From the NCBI RefSeq assembly GCF_018131015.1, contig NZ_JAFCJJ010000025.1, positions 23,551-87,550 on the forward strand: DNA of 64,000 bases, read 5' to 3'. Positions 17,031-25,634 of the stretch are shown piece by piece (the stretch's first letter is position 1; each line of letters begins with the position of its first letter). A model generated the notes under the pieces. That model was not told the origin of the DNA. It saw only the letters and a list, made by a program, of their open reading frames with translations, and searched no databases. Made by a program: the position numbers and the translations under genes. Source of the DNA: Bradyrhizobium diazoefficiens (GTDB lineage: Bacteria > Pseudomonadota > Alphaproteobacteria > Rhizobiales > Xanthobacteraceae).

Positions 17031-17056
17031 GGCCGTGCACGCCGCACGGCCTTTTT
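17031..17056. terminator. bidirectional terminator between tadE genes and cspA
   Basis: An 8-bp perfect stem (GGCCGTGC / GCACGGCC) with a 5-base loop, six A before it and five T after it, so it works on both strands. It separates the convergent tadE-like and cspA units. Confidence 0.85.
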
Positions 17057-17110
17057 CCGTCATTTGGTTGATTGCTCGCGCTGAACCGGCCCCGCGGAAA
17101 GCGGCCGTTG

Positions 17111-17323
17111 TCAGCCTGCGGCGCGCAGATTGTCGGCAGCCGACTTGCCGGACCGCCGATCGGCGACGATCTCGTAGGAGACCTTCTGGCCTTCGCGCAA
17201 CGTGCCGAGGCCAGCGCGCTCGACGGCGCTGATGTGAACGAACACGTCGTTGCCGCCGTCGTCGGGCTGGATGAAGCCATAGCCCTTGGTCGCGTTAAAC
17301 CACTTCACGGTTCCCATGCTCAC
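17111..17323 (-). CDS. cspA: cold-shock protein (CspA family)
   Basis: A 70-aa single cold-shock domain with both RNA-binding motifs: KGYGFIQPD (RNP1-like) and VFVHISAV (RNP2). It melts RNA structure in the cytosol. The start is probably GTG (MSMGTVKWFN), because AAGGGA lies 8 bases before it; an ATG two codons later is the alternative. A promoter-like pair lies about 140 bases upstream, giving a long leader as in other cold-shock genes. Confidence 0.93.
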   Translation of the reverse strand: MSMGTVKWFNATKGYGFIQPDDGGNDVFVHISAVERAGLGTLREGQKVSYEIVADRRSGKSAADNLRAAG

Positions 17324-17467
17324 GGGGGTCGTCCCTTCTCAGATAACACAATGTCAGAGCCCGCTGGCGCAGGCAGGTTCGATCGAATTTTTGGAAGGGT
17401 CGTCAGCGTGTCTGAACCGGCTGTACCGGTGGATGCTAATGTCGTCCGGCCGAAAATCGATTAATTC

Positions 17468-17496
17468 ATTTTATTGGAAATAAGGCTTCAAAACAA
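17468..17496 (-). promoter_or_regulatory. candidate housekeeping promoter of cspA with long leader
   Basis: On the minus strand TTGTTT and TAAAAT are spaced by 17 bases in an A/T-rich patch unlike its surroundings. Transcription would start near 17461, leaving a leader of about 138 bases before the cspA start. Long leaders are typical of cold-shock mRNAs. Confidence 0.4.
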
Positions 17497-17516
17497 TCCT
17501 GACGCGCACGATTTTT

Positions 17517-17545
17517 TGATCCGCCGCGATGTACGCGGCAGATCA
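17517..17545. repeat. 29-base dyad between infA-like gene and cspA
   Basis: TGATC-C-GCCGCG, 5 bases, CGCGGC-A-GATCA: two arms of 11 paired bases with one mismatch. The T-run lies on the wrong side for a terminator on either strand, so it may be an operator or an mRNA structure. Confidence 0.4.
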
Positions 17546-17569
17546 TCATGCAGGCCGGTCGTTTCAATT

Positions 17570-17585
17570 CCGCGCTTGCGCGCGG
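17570..17585 (-). terminator. hairpin after the IF-1 gene
   Basis: CCGCGC and GCGCGG pair across a 4-base loop, 10 bases past the stop of the IF-1 gene on the minus strand. No T-run follows, so it is a weak or factor-dependent terminator at best. Confidence 0.3.
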
Positions 17586-17594
17586 AGGAGCCGC

Positions 17595-17885
17595 TCAGCG
17601 GCGACGGAACTGGCCGCCGCGCTGCGCGCCACCACGCGGCGGAGCGCCGGGCGTGGAGGGACGTTCATCCTTGTGACGGAAAATCAGCCGGCCCTTCTCG
17701 AGATCGTAGGGCGACATCTCCACCGTCACACGGTCTCCCGCCAGCGTCTTGATGCGGTTCTTCTTCATCTTGCCGGCGGTGTAGGCAACGATCTCGTGCC
17801 CGGCGTCGAGCTGCACGCGGTAGCGCGCGTCGGGGAGGATTTCGGTGACCAGTCCTTCGAACTGGATCAGCTCTTCCTTAGCCAT
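17595..17885 (-). CDS. infA: translation initiation factor IF-1 (extended paralogue)
   Basis: A 96-aa protein. Residues 1-72 are a complete IF-1 OB fold (AGKMKKNRIKTLAGDRVTVE, MSPYDLEKGRLIFR). IF-1 binds the ribosomal A site during initiation. Unlike the usual 72-aa factor it has a tail of about 24 residues rich in Arg, Gly and Pro (PPRGGAQRGGQFRRR), an RNA-binding type sequence. It lies 23 bases after the DEAD-box helicase gene in one unit, beside cspA. From memory, bradyrhizobia carry another canonical infA elsewhere, so this is probably a cold- or stress-linked copy. Confidence 0.88.
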   Translation of the reverse strand: MAKEELIQFEGLVTEILPDARYRVQLDAGHEIVAYTAGKMKKNRIKTLAGDRVTVEMSPYDLEKGRLIFRHKDERPSTPGAPPRGGAQRGGQFRRR

Positions 17886-17908
17886 GAATTTCTCCAGGTC
17901 GTGGACGG

Positions 17909-19456
17909 CTAGTGCGAATGGGGTTTGCGGTTCGATTGGCCGTTCGGCCGACTCTCACGGCGCAAAAAGGCCACGCCTTGTATCCCATCAGGCCTGCCAG
18001 CGCCATGTGCGGAACGCTGTTCCGGACGGTCGGCCGGCGAAGAATGCATCTTACCACCGGAGCGGCGGCGGCGAGAAGCCTTCTGGCCAATGCCGGGCCG
18101 TCCATCAACATGCCTGCCCTCGCCATGCCGCCCCTCGCCGGGCCGTCCGTCGCCCTGCTTGCTGGCACTATGGTGGCGTCCGTCGGCATTCCTTTCGTCG
18201 GCACGCCGTCCCTCGCCGTGCCGTGCACCTTGCGGACGCTGGCCTGGCCGGCCCGGCCGGCCCTGTCGCTGCTGCTGCGGGGGAGGGCCGGCATCGCGGC
18301 GGCCGGCATCGGTGCGCAGGTCCTCGCGCGGCAGCGCCACCCGGATCAGCCGCTCGATATCGCGGAGATAGCCGAGTTCCTCGCCGCCGGCGACCAGCGA
18401 GATCGCGGTGCCGTCGGCGCCGGCGCGCGCGGTGCGGCCGATGCGGTGGACATAGGTCTCGGGCACGTTGGGCACGTCGTAATTGATCACGTGACTGATG
18501 CCGTCGACATCGATGCCGCGGGCGGCGATGTCGGTAGCTACCAGGGTGCGGATCTCGCCGGTGCGGAACTGGGCGAGCGTGCGCTCGCGGTGGTTCTGCG
18601 ACTTGTTGCCGTGGATGGCGTTGGCGGCGATGCCGGCCTTGGCCAGCGTCTTCACCACCTTGTCGGCGCCGTGCTTGGTGCGGGTGAAGACCAGCGCGCG
18701 GTTGATCTGCTCGTCCTTCAGGAGCTTGGTGAGGAAGGCGGGCTTGGCCGCAAAGTCGACCTGGAGAATGCGCTGGTTGATCCGCTCGGCCGTCGAGGAG
18801 ACCGGTGTCACCGCGACGCGGGCGGGGTCGCGCAGCATGGAGTCGGCGAGCTCGGCGATGTCCTTGGGCATGGTGGCCGAGAAGAACAGCGTCTGCCGCT
18901 TGATCGGCAGCTTGGCGACGATTTTCCGGATGTCGTTGATGAAGCCCATGTCGAGCATGCGGTCGGCTTCATCGAGCACCAGGAATTCGACGCTGCCAAG
19001 CTTCAGCCCGTTGCTCTGCACGAGGTCGAGCAGGCGGCCGGGGGTGGCGACCAGCACCTCGACGCCCTGCATCAACGCGCGGACCTGGCGGCCCATTGGC
19101 ACCCCGCCGATGGCGAGCGTCGAGGACAGCCGGATGTGGCGGCCATAGGCGTTGAAGCTGTCGAGGATCTGCCCGGACAGTTCGCGGGTCGGCGACAGGA
19201 CCAGGACGCGGGCGGTCTTGGGCTGCGGCCGAACGCGGTGTTCGAGCAGACGGTGCAGGATCGGCAGCGCAAAGGATGCCGTCTTTCCGGTGCCGGTCTG
19301 GGCAATGCCGACGACGTCGCGGCCGGTCAGCGCCAGGGGAACGGTTTGGGCCTGAATCGGGGTGGGGGTGACGTAGTTCTCTTCGGCGAGGGCACGCGCG
19401 ATGGGATCGGCAAGGCCGAAGTCCTGAAAGGAAGTCAAAAGAGGGGCTCTTTCCAT
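17909..19456 (-). CDS. DEAD-box ATP-dependent RNA helicase
   Basis: About 515 aa. The helicase motifs appear in order: Q motif region (PTPIQAQTVPLALTGRD), motif I AQTGTGKT, PTREL, VATPGRLLDL, DEAD (LVLDEADRMLD), SAT (FFSATMP), then VATDIAARGIDV and HRIGRTARAG. The C-terminal 130 residues are Arg/Gly/His-rich, like the basic tail of RhlE-type helicases of cold-adapted ribosome assembly. The start at MERAPLLTSF is the family start; no strong ribosome site is seen. A small hairpin lies in the leader. Confidence 0.92.
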   Translation of the reverse strand: MERAPLLTSFQDFGLADPIARALAEENYVTPTPIQAQTVPLALTGRDVVGIAQTGTGKTASFALPILHRLLEHRVRPQPKTARVLVLSPTRELSGQILDSFNAYGRHIRLSSTLAIGGVPMGRQVRALMQGVEVLVATPGRLLDLVQSNGLKLGSVEFLVLDEADRMLDMGFINDIRKIVAKLPIKRQTLFFSATMPKDIAELADSMLRDPARVAVTPVSSTAERINQRILQVDFAAKPAFLTKLLKDEQINRALVFTRTKHGADKVVKTLAKAGIAANAIHGNKSQNHRERTLAQFRTGEIRTLVATDIAARGIDVDGISHVINYDVPNVPETYVHRIGRTARAGADGTAISLVAGGEELGYLRDIERLIRVALPREDLRTDAGRRDAGPPPQQQRQGRPGRPGQRPQGARHGEGRRADERNADGRHHSASKQGDGRPGEGRHGEGRHVDGRPGIGQKASRRRRSGGKMHSSPADRPEQRSAHGAGRPDGIQGVAFLRRESRPNGQSNRKPHSH

Positions 19457-19501
19457 GTCAAAAGCAGGCGCCCGGCGCAGTCGGCGGGGCACGCGCAAAA
19501 G

Positions 19502-19518
19502 GGTGTCGAGAAGACACC
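19502..19518 (-). repeat. hairpin in the helicase 5' leader
   Basis: GGTGTC and GACACC pair across 5 bases, about 45-60 bases before the helicase start. It would fold in the mRNA leader. A regulatory role is only suggested by the cold-shock context. Confidence 0.25.
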
Positions 19519-19724
19519 TGCGTGTTTGGGGTGTCGGATGGGCTTGATGAGATGGGGCAAGCCAGAGGCCCGTTAAGGGGCTTAAGAACACGCGGCTCGC
19601 AACGACCGCTCGATTCGCAAGCGATCTCAACGTTCATATGGAACATCGAGGGGGCGCTTTCAAGGCGGGCGGCCGCCTACCGTCGATTGCGGTGCAAAAA
19701 TAGTTATGCCGGAAATTTAGCCAG

Positions 19725-19740
19725 AGGCAGGTTTCTGCCT
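19725..19740. promoter_or_regulatory. dyad AGGCAG-GTTT-CTGCCT upstream of urtA
   Basis: A perfect 6-bp inverted repeat about 130 bases upstream of the sigma-54 promoter, in an A/T-rich stretch (19640-19860). That is the right distance for an activator site. It does not match the NtrC consensus that I remember, so the binding protein is unknown. Confidence 0.3.
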
Positions 19741-19870
19741 AGGGAACAAGCTGACTGCCGCATTAGCATCCATTTTAATAGCCCAATATTTAGGCAATCA
19801 GATTGCGGCGAAGCTTCGCCTGGAACTTAATTCATAAATCCGACCAATGGCTTGGGAGGTGTTTGGACCA

Positions 19871-19886
19871 TGGCACGGTTCTTGCG
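19871..19886 (+). promoter_or_regulatory. sigma-54 promoter of the urea transport operon
   Basis: TGGCACG, 4 bases, TTGC is an exact match to the sigma-54 core, with the -24 GG and -12 GC separated by the required 10 bases. Transcription would begin near 19896-19898, about 65 bases before urtA. It implies nitrogen-limitation control, probably through NtrC. Confidence 0.85.
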
Positions 19887-19961
19887 ATTCCCTTAATCGC
19901 AGGCGGCCATGGGGCCGTTTCGCAGCGTTTTTCACGTCTGCGTCAGGGAGACGACACACTC

Positions 19962-21284
19962 ATGCTTACCAAATCCACTCACCATATCGCGGCGTCATTT
20001 AGCCGCCGCGGCATGCTCGCCGCGACCGCCGGACTGGTTCTCGGTCTGGCTTCATTGACCGGCGCGAAGGCCGCGGACGACACCATCAAGGTCGGCGTGC
20101 TTCATTCTCTCTCCGGCACCATGGCCATCAGCGAGACCACGCTGAAAGACACCATCCTGTTCCTGATCGACGAGCAGAACAAGAAGGGCGGCGTGCTCGG
20201 CAAGAAGCTCGAGGCCGTCGTCGTCGACCCCGCCTCGAACTGGCCGCTGTTCGCCGAAAAGGCGCGCGAGCTGATCACCAAGGACAAGGTCGCCGTTGTG
20301 TTCGGCTGCTGGACCTCGGTGTCGCGCAAGTCGGTGCTCCCGGTGTTCAAGGAGCTGAACAACATCCTGTTCTACCCGGTGCAGTACGAGGGCGAGGAGA
20401 GCGAGCGTAACGTGTTCTACACGGGTGCCGCGCCGAACCAGCAGGCGATCCCCGCCGTCGACTACCTCATGAAGGACGAGAAGGTGAAGCGCTGGGTGCT
20501 CGCCGGCACCGACTACGTCTATCCGCGTACCACCAACAAGATCCTGGAAGCCTATCTGAAGTCGAAGGGTGTCGCCCAGGAAGACATCATGATCAACTAC
20601 ACGCCGTTCGGTCATTCCGACTGGCAGACGATCGTGGCCGACATCAAGAAGTTCGGCTCGGCCGGCAAGAAGACGGCGGTGGTCTCGACCATCAACGGCG
20701 ACGCCAACGTCCCCTTCTACAAGGAGCTCGGCAACCAGGGCATCAAGGCGAAGGACATCCCGGTGGTCGCGTTCTCGGTGGGTGAGGAAGAGCTCGCCGG
20801 CATCGACACCAAACCGCTCCTCGGCCATCTCGCCGCCTGGAACTACTTCCAGTCGATCAAGTCGCCGGAGAACGAGAAGTTCATCAAGGCGTGGCAGGCC
20901 TACACCAAGAATCCGAAGCGCGTGACCAACGATCCGATGGAAGCGCACGTGATCGGCTTCGACATGTGGGTCAAGGCGGTCGAGAAGGTGAAGTCGACCG
21001 ATCCGGACAAGGTGATCGACGCTCTCCCGGGCATCGAAGCCAAGAACCTGACCGGCGGCGTGTCGAAGATGCTGCCGAACCACCACATCACCAAGCCGGT
21101 GTTCATCGGTGAGATCAAGGCCAACGGCCAGTTCGACGTGGTCTGGAAGACGCCCGGCCTCGTCGCTGGCGACGCCTGGTCGAAGGAGCTGGAAGGCTCC
21201 AAGGACCTGATCGGCGACTGGGTCGGCAAGAAGTGCGGCAATTACAACGTCAAGGCCAACAAGTGCCTCGGTTCGGGCTCCTGA
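19962..21284 (+). CDS. urtA: urea ABC transporter substrate-binding protein
   Basis: A 440-aa periplasmic protein of the leucine/amide-binding family (DDTIKVGVLHSLSGTMAISE; PVQYEGEESERNVFYTGAAP). The N-terminus has a twin-arginine-like signal (SRRGMLAATAGLVLGLAS) cleaved near AKAAD. It captures urea or short amides and delivers them to UrtBC. The start at MLTKSTHH is preferred since upstream codons run through the promoter. It is first in urtABCDE, with the urease genes downstream, which supports urea as the ligand. Confidence 0.95.
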   Translation: MLTKSTHHIAASFSRRGMLAATAGLVLGLASLTGAKAADDTIKVGVLHSLSGTMAISETTLKDTILFLIDEQNKKGGVLGKKLEAVVVDPASNWPLFAEKARELITKDKVAVVFGCWTSVSRKSVLPVFKELNNILFYPVQYEGEESERNVFYTGAAPNQQAIPAVDYLMKDEKVKRWVLAGTDYVYPRTTNKILEAYLKSKGVAQEDIMINYTPFGHSDWQTIVADIKKFGSAGKKTAVVSTINGDANVPFYKELGNQGIKAKDIPVVAFSVGEEELAGIDTKPLLGHLAAWNYFQSIKSPENEKFIKAWQAYTKNPKRVTNDPMEAHVIGFDMWVKAVEKVKSTDPDKVIDALPGIEAKNLTGGVSKMLPNHHITKPVFIGEIKANGQFDVVWKTPGLVAGDAWSKELEGSKDLIGDWVGKKCGNYNVKANKCLGSGS

Positions 21285-21368
21285 TCCGGATCTGACGCTC
21301 CATTGCACGATCGGAGAAGGCGGCGATCCCGCCGCCTTCTCCACCCATTTCTGCCGGGGTCTTTCACA

Positions 21369-22976
21369 GTGCCAGCCAATTTGTCCGCACGTCTCTGTTC
21401 GCTTGCGCTCTCGTTGTTCCTGATCGCGTTCGCAGTGCCGGCCTTCGCCGGTCCGTTCGAGGATGCGGTCGCCAAATTCGCCAATGACGATTTTTCCGAC
21501 ACCGACGAGGCGATCGGCGCGGTCGCGAGCAGCGGCAACAAGCTCGCGTTCCCCATCATCAGCGCGCTTCAGGACGGAAGGCTCATGGCCGATCCTGACA
21601 GCAAGAAGGTTTACGTCACAGGTAGCGACGGCAAGTCGATCGATGCCGCGACCGGCGAACCCGTCGCCAGCGTTCCCGACAGCGCGAGCGCCGTGCGCCT
21701 CAACAACCGCCTGCGCCGCAGCGTCGATGCGGCGCTCGGCAGCCTGACGCTGCAGTCGCCGGACCTGGCGACGCGCCTCCAGGCCGCGCAATCCGTCTTC
21801 AAGTCGCACGAGGAGAGCGCTCTCGAGCCGGTCGACGCTGCGCTCGCCAAGGAAACCAGCAAATCGGTCAAGGTCGCGCTCGGCGAAGCCCGCGCGGCGA
21901 TTCTGCTGTTCAAGCCCGATGCCACCGAAGTCGAGAAGCTGGAGGCGGTCGCCACGATCAGGGCGCGCGGCGATCAGGAGGCGTTGGCGCTGCTCACGGG
22001 CATGGGCGATCAGCCCGCCCTGGTGGCGAAGGCCGCGGCGAGCGCGATCGGTTCGATCCAGAGCTCGCTTGCGGTCTGGTCCACGGTGCAGAATGCCTGG
22101 TACGGCCTTTCGCTGGGTTCGGTGCTGCTGCTCGCGGCGATCGGCCTCGCCATCACCTTCGGCGTGATGGGCGTGATCAACATGGCCCATGGCGAGATGG
22201 TGATGATCGGAGCCTACACCACCTTCGTGGTGCAGGAGGTGATCCGCACGCGGTATCCAGGGCTGTTCGACTATTCGCTGCTGATCGCCGTTCCGCTCGC
22301 CTTCCTCGTCGCCGGCGCCATCGGCGTCGTGATCGAGCGCGGCATCATCCGCTTCCTCTACGGCCGGCCGCTGGAGACGCTGCTGGCGACCTGGGGCCTG
22401 TCGCTGGTGCTGCAGCAGGAGGTGCGCACCATGTTCGGTCCGACCAACCGCGAGGTCGGCAATCCCTCCTGGATGAGCGGCGCCTTCGAGCTCGGCCAGA
22501 TCACCATCACCTATAACCGGCTGTGGATCCTCTGCTTCACGCTCGCGGTGTTCGCGATCCTGCTCGCGATGCTGCGCTACACCGCGCTCGGCCTCGAGAT
22601 GCGCGCGGTGACGCAGAACCGCCGCATGGCCGCCTCGATGGGTATCGCGACCTCGCGCGTCGACGCGCTGACCTTCGGTCTCGGCTCGGGCATCGCCGGC
22701 ATTGCCGGCGTGGCGCTGTCGCAGATCGACAATGTCAGCCCCAATCTCGGCCAGAGCTACATCATCGACAGCTTCATGGTCGTGGTGTTCGGCGGGGTCG
22801 GCAATCTCTGGGGCACGCTGGTCGGCGCCTTCACGCTCGGCATCGCCAACAAGTTCCTGGAGCCGGTCGCCGGCGCCGTGCTCGGCAAGATCGCCATCCT
22901 CGTTCTCATCATCCTGTTCATTCAAAAGCGGCCGCGCGGCCTGTTCGCGCTCAAGGGCCGTGCGGTGGAAGCATGA
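21369..22976 (+). CDS. urtB: urea ABC transporter permease UrtB
   Basis: A 535-aa permease. A signal peptide (LALSLFLIAFAVPAFA) and a periplasmic domain of about 200 residues precede the LivH-type membrane domain (GLAITFGVMGVINMAHGEMV; GLGSGIAGIAGVALSQIDNV). The large N-terminal domain is typical of UrtB. The start is GTG (VPANLSARL) with GGGG upstream; an earlier frame start would add a basic, non-family leader. Its stop overlaps the urtC start by 4 bases. Confidence 0.93.
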   Translation: MPANLSARLCSLALSLFLIAFAVPAFAGPFEDAVAKFANDDFSDTDEAIGAVASSGNKLAFPIISALQDGRLMADPDSKKVYVTGSDGKSIDAATGEPVASVPDSASAVRLNNRLRRSVDAALGSLTLQSPDLATRLQAAQSVFKSHEESALEPVDAALAKETSKSVKVALGEARAAILLFKPDATEVEKLEAVATIRARGDQEALALLTGMGDQPALVAKAAASAIGSIQSSLAVWSTVQNAWYGLSLGSVLLLAAIGLAITFGVMGVINMAHGEMVMIGAYTTFVVQEVIRTRYPGLFDYSLLIAVPLAFLVAGAIGVVIERGIIRFLYGRPLETLLATWGLSLVLQQEVRTMFGPTNREVGNPSWMSGAFELGQITITYNRLWILCFTLAVFAILLAMLRYTALGLEMRAVTQNRRMAASMGIATSRVDALTFGLGSGIAGIAGVALSQIDNVSPNLGQSYIIDSFMVVVFGGVGNLWGTLVGAFTLGIANKFLEPVAGAVLGKIAILVLIILFIQKRPRGLFALKGRAVEA

Positions 22977-24133
22977 CCCCCCACATGCTGACGCGATCGC
23001 TCGACCGCGGCGCGACGATGTTCCTCGCCATCGTTGCGGCCTGCGGCATCCTCATCCCGCTCTCCAACCTGCTGCTCCCCGCGGGCTCGTTCTTTCAGGT
23101 GCCGACCTATCTGGTCGCGCTGTGGGGCAAATATGTCTGCTACGCGATCCTGGCGCTGTCGATCGACCTGATCTGGGGTTACTGCGGCATTCTCTCGCTC
23201 GGCCACGGCGCGTTCTTCGCGCTCGGCGGCTACGCCATGGGCATGTACCTGATGCGCCAGATCGGCACCCGCGGCGTCTACGGCAATCCGATCCTGCCCG
23301 ATTTCATGGTGTTCCTGAATTACCCGAAGCTGCCGTGGTACTGGCATGGCTTCGACATGTTCTGGTTCGCGGCGCTGATGGTGCTGCTCGTGCCCGGCCT
23401 GCTCGCCTTCTGCTTCGGCTGGCTCGCCTTCCGCTCGCGTGTCACCGGCGTGTATCTGTCGATCATCACGCAGGCGATGACCTACGCGCTGCTGCTCGCC
23501 TTCTTCCGCAACGATTTCGGCTTCGGCGGCAACAACGGCCTGACCGACTTCAAGGACATTCTCGGCTTCAACGTCCAGGCCGAAGGCACCCGCGCGGCGC
23601 TGTTCATGCTGAGCTGCCTCGGGCTGATCGTCAGTTTCCTGATCTGCCGCGCCGTCGTGTCCTCCAAGCTCGGCAAGGTGCTGATCGCGATCCGCGATGC
23701 GGAATCCCGCAGCCGCTTCTTCGGCTATCGCGTCGAATCCTACAAGCTGTTCGTGTTCACGCTGTCGGCCTGCATGGCCGGCGTTGCCGGCGCGCTCTAC
23801 GTTCCCCAGGTCGGCATCATCAATCCATCCGAATTTGCACCCGGAAATTCGATCGAGGCGGTGATCTGGGTCGCCGTCGGCGGCCGCGGCACCCTGGTCG
23901 GCGCGGCACTCGGTGCCGTCGTCGTCAATTATGCCAAGACCTTCTTCACCTCCGGCGTGCTCGCGCCCTACTGGCTGTTCATGCTGGGCGCGTTGTTCAT
24001 TCTGGTGACGCTGCTGTTGCCCAAGGGCATCGTCGGCACCTTCAACGCCTGGCGGGAATCGTCCAGCGAGAAGCGCGCCGCCGCGAGCGCAGCGGCGGAA
24101 GGCGGCATCACCGAACCCAACATGGCGGAGTAG
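22973..24133 (+). CDS. urtC: urea ABC transporter permease UrtC
   Basis: A 386-aa LivM-type permease with about ten membrane segments. Recognisable parts are LWGKYVCYAILALSIDLIWG, CGILSLGHGAFFALGGYAMG and LPKGIVGTF near the end. It forms the channel with UrtB. It overlaps urtB by ATGA and ends 5 bases before urtD. Confidence 0.95.
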   Translation: MTPHMLTRSLDRGATMFLAIVAACGILIPLSNLLLPAGSFFQVPTYLVALWGKYVCYAILALSIDLIWGYCGILSLGHGAFFALGGYAMGMYLMRQIGTRGVYGNPILPDFMVFLNYPKLPWYWHGFDMFWFAALMVLLVPGLLAFCFGWLAFRSRVTGVYLSIITQAMTYALLLAFFRNDFGFGGNNGLTDFKDILGFNVQAEGTRAALFMLSCLGLIVSFLICRAVVSSKLGKVLIAIRDAESRSRFFGYRVESYKLFVFTLSACMAGVAGALYVPQVGIINPSEFAPGNSIEAVIWVAVGGRGTLVGAALGAVVVNYAKTFFTSGVLAPYWLFMLGALFILVTLLLPKGIVGTFNAWRESSSEKRAAASAAAEGGITEPNMAE

Positions 24134-24138
24134 GCGCA

Positions 24139-24900
24139 ATGAACGTCATGGATACCCGCGCAACCTCCGCGATGCTCTATCTCGACGGCGTGCACGTCTC
24201 TTTCGACGGCTTCCGTGCCATCAACAACCTGTCCCTGGCGCTCGAGCCTGGTGAGATGCGCGCCATCATCGGACCGAACGGCGCCGGCAAGACCACGATG
24301 ATGGACATCATCACCGGCAAGACCAAGCCGGACGTGGGCGTAGTGCTGTTCGACGGCGTCACCGACCTGACGCGGCTGGACGAAACCCGCATCGCCGAGC
24401 TCGGCATCGGCCGCAAGTTCCAGAAGCCGACGGTGTTCGAGAGCCAGACCGTGCAGGACAATTTGCTGCTAGCGCTCAACGTCGATCACAGCGTCAGGGG
24501 CACGCTGTTCTGGCGCGGCAGCAAGGCCGAGTCGGAGCGCATCGACAAGGTTCTGGAGACGATCCGCCTCACCGAGGCGCGCAACCGCCTTGCCGGCAGC
24601 CTCAGCCACGGCCAGAAGCAGTGGCTCGAGATCGGCATGTTGCTCGCGCAGGATCCAAAACTGCTGCTGGTCGACGAGCCGGTCGCCGGCATGACCGACG
24701 TCGAGACGCATCTGACGGCCGAGCTGCTCAAGGAGATCAACAAGACCCATACGGTCATGGTGGTCGAGCACGACATGACCTTCGTGCGCGAGCTCGGTGT
24801 CAAGGTCACCTGCCTGCACGAGGGCACCGTGCTCGCGGAAGGATCCATCGACCAGGTCTCGTCCAACGAGCGGGTCATCGAAGTTTATCTGGGACGCTGA
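24139..24900 (+). CDS. urtD: urea ABC transporter ATP-binding protein UrtD
   Basis: A 253-aa LivG-type ATPase: Walker A GPNGAGKTT, signature LSHGQKQWLEIG, Walker B LLLVDEPVAGM, and the switch His in VVEHDMTFV. The signature LSHGQ in place of LSGGQ is, from memory, usual for UrtD. It powers urea uptake with UrtE. Confidence 0.95.
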   Translation: MNVMDTRATSAMLYLDGVHVSFDGFRAINNLSLALEPGEMRAIIGPNGAGKTTMMDIITGKTKPDVGVVLFDGVTDLTRLDETRIAELGIGRKFQKPTVFESQTVQDNLLLALNVDHSVRGTLFWRGSKAESERIDKVLETIRLTEARNRLAGSLSHGQKQWLEIGMLLAQDPKLLLVDEPVAGMTDVETHLTAELLKEINKTHTVMVVEHDMTFVRELGVKVTCLHEGTVLAEGSIDQVSSNERVIEVYLGR

Positions 24901-24903
24901 GCG

Positions 24904-25599
24904 ATGCTTGAGATCAAGGACATCAACCTGTTCTACGGCGCGGCGCAGGCCCTGCGCGGGGTCTCGATCGCGGCCGAGCCCGGCAAGGTCACCTGCGTGC
25001 TCGGTCGCAACGGCGTCGGCAAGACCTCGCTGCTCCGCGCCCTGGTCGGCCAGTATCCGATCTCGTCGGGCGCGATCATGTTCGACGGCAGCGACATCAG
25101 CGCTCTCAAGCCGTATGAGCGTGCCCGCAAGGGCATCGGCTTCGTGCCGCAGGGCCGGGAGATTTTTCCGCTGCTCACCGTCGAGGAGAACCTCAAGACC
25201 GGCTTCGGACCGCTGAAGCGCGAGGACAGGCACATTCCGGACGACGTGTTTTCGCTGTTTCCGGTGCTGGAATCCATGCTCGGCCGGCGCGGCGGCGACC
25301 TGTCCGGCGGCCAGCAGCAGCAGCTCGCAATCGGGCGGGCGCTGGTGATGCGGCCAAAGCTGCTGCTGCTCGACGAGCCGACCGAGGGCATCCAGCCCTC
25401 GATCATCAAGGACATCGGCCGGGCGATCTCGTACTTGCGCAATCTCGGCAACATCGCCATCGTGCTGGTCGAACAATATCTCGACTTTGCCTGCGAACTC
25501 GGCGACAGTTTTGCGGTGATGGATCGCGGCGCGGTGAAATTCACCTGCGACCGCACCAATCTCGACCCGCGCGAGATCAGCCGCCAGATGGCGCTGTAG
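24904..25599 (+). CDS. urtE: urea ABC transporter ATP-binding protein UrtE
   Basis: A 231-aa LivF-type ATPase: Walker A GRNGVGKTS, signature LSGGQQQQLAIGRAL, Walker B LLLLDEPTEGIQ and the His switch replaced by VLVEQYLDFA, as is normal for LivF proteins. It lies 3 bases after urtD and 35 bases before ureD, so transport and hydrolysis genes are probably one transcript. Confidence 0.95.
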   Translation: MLEIKDINLFYGAAQALRGVSIAAEPGKVTCVLGRNGVGKTSLLRALVGQYPISSGAIMFDGSDISALKPYERARKGIGFVPQGREIFPLLTVEENLKTGFGPLKREDRHIPDDVFSLFPVLESMLGRRGGDLSGGQQQQLAIGRALVMRPKLLLLDEPTEGIQPSIIKDIGRAISYLRNLGNIAIVLVEQYLDFACELGDSFAVMDRGAVKFTCDRTNLDPREISRQMAL

Positions 25600-25634
25600 G
25601 CTCTTCATTCTGCCGCGACCGGCTGGGGAGGCGG

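Noticed and set aside
20052..22925. A 957-codon open frame on the minus strand over urtA and urtB
   Set aside because: It is the mirror of two certain transport genes. High third-position G+C removes stops from the opposite strand, and the translation is His/Asp/Arg-rich with no domain.
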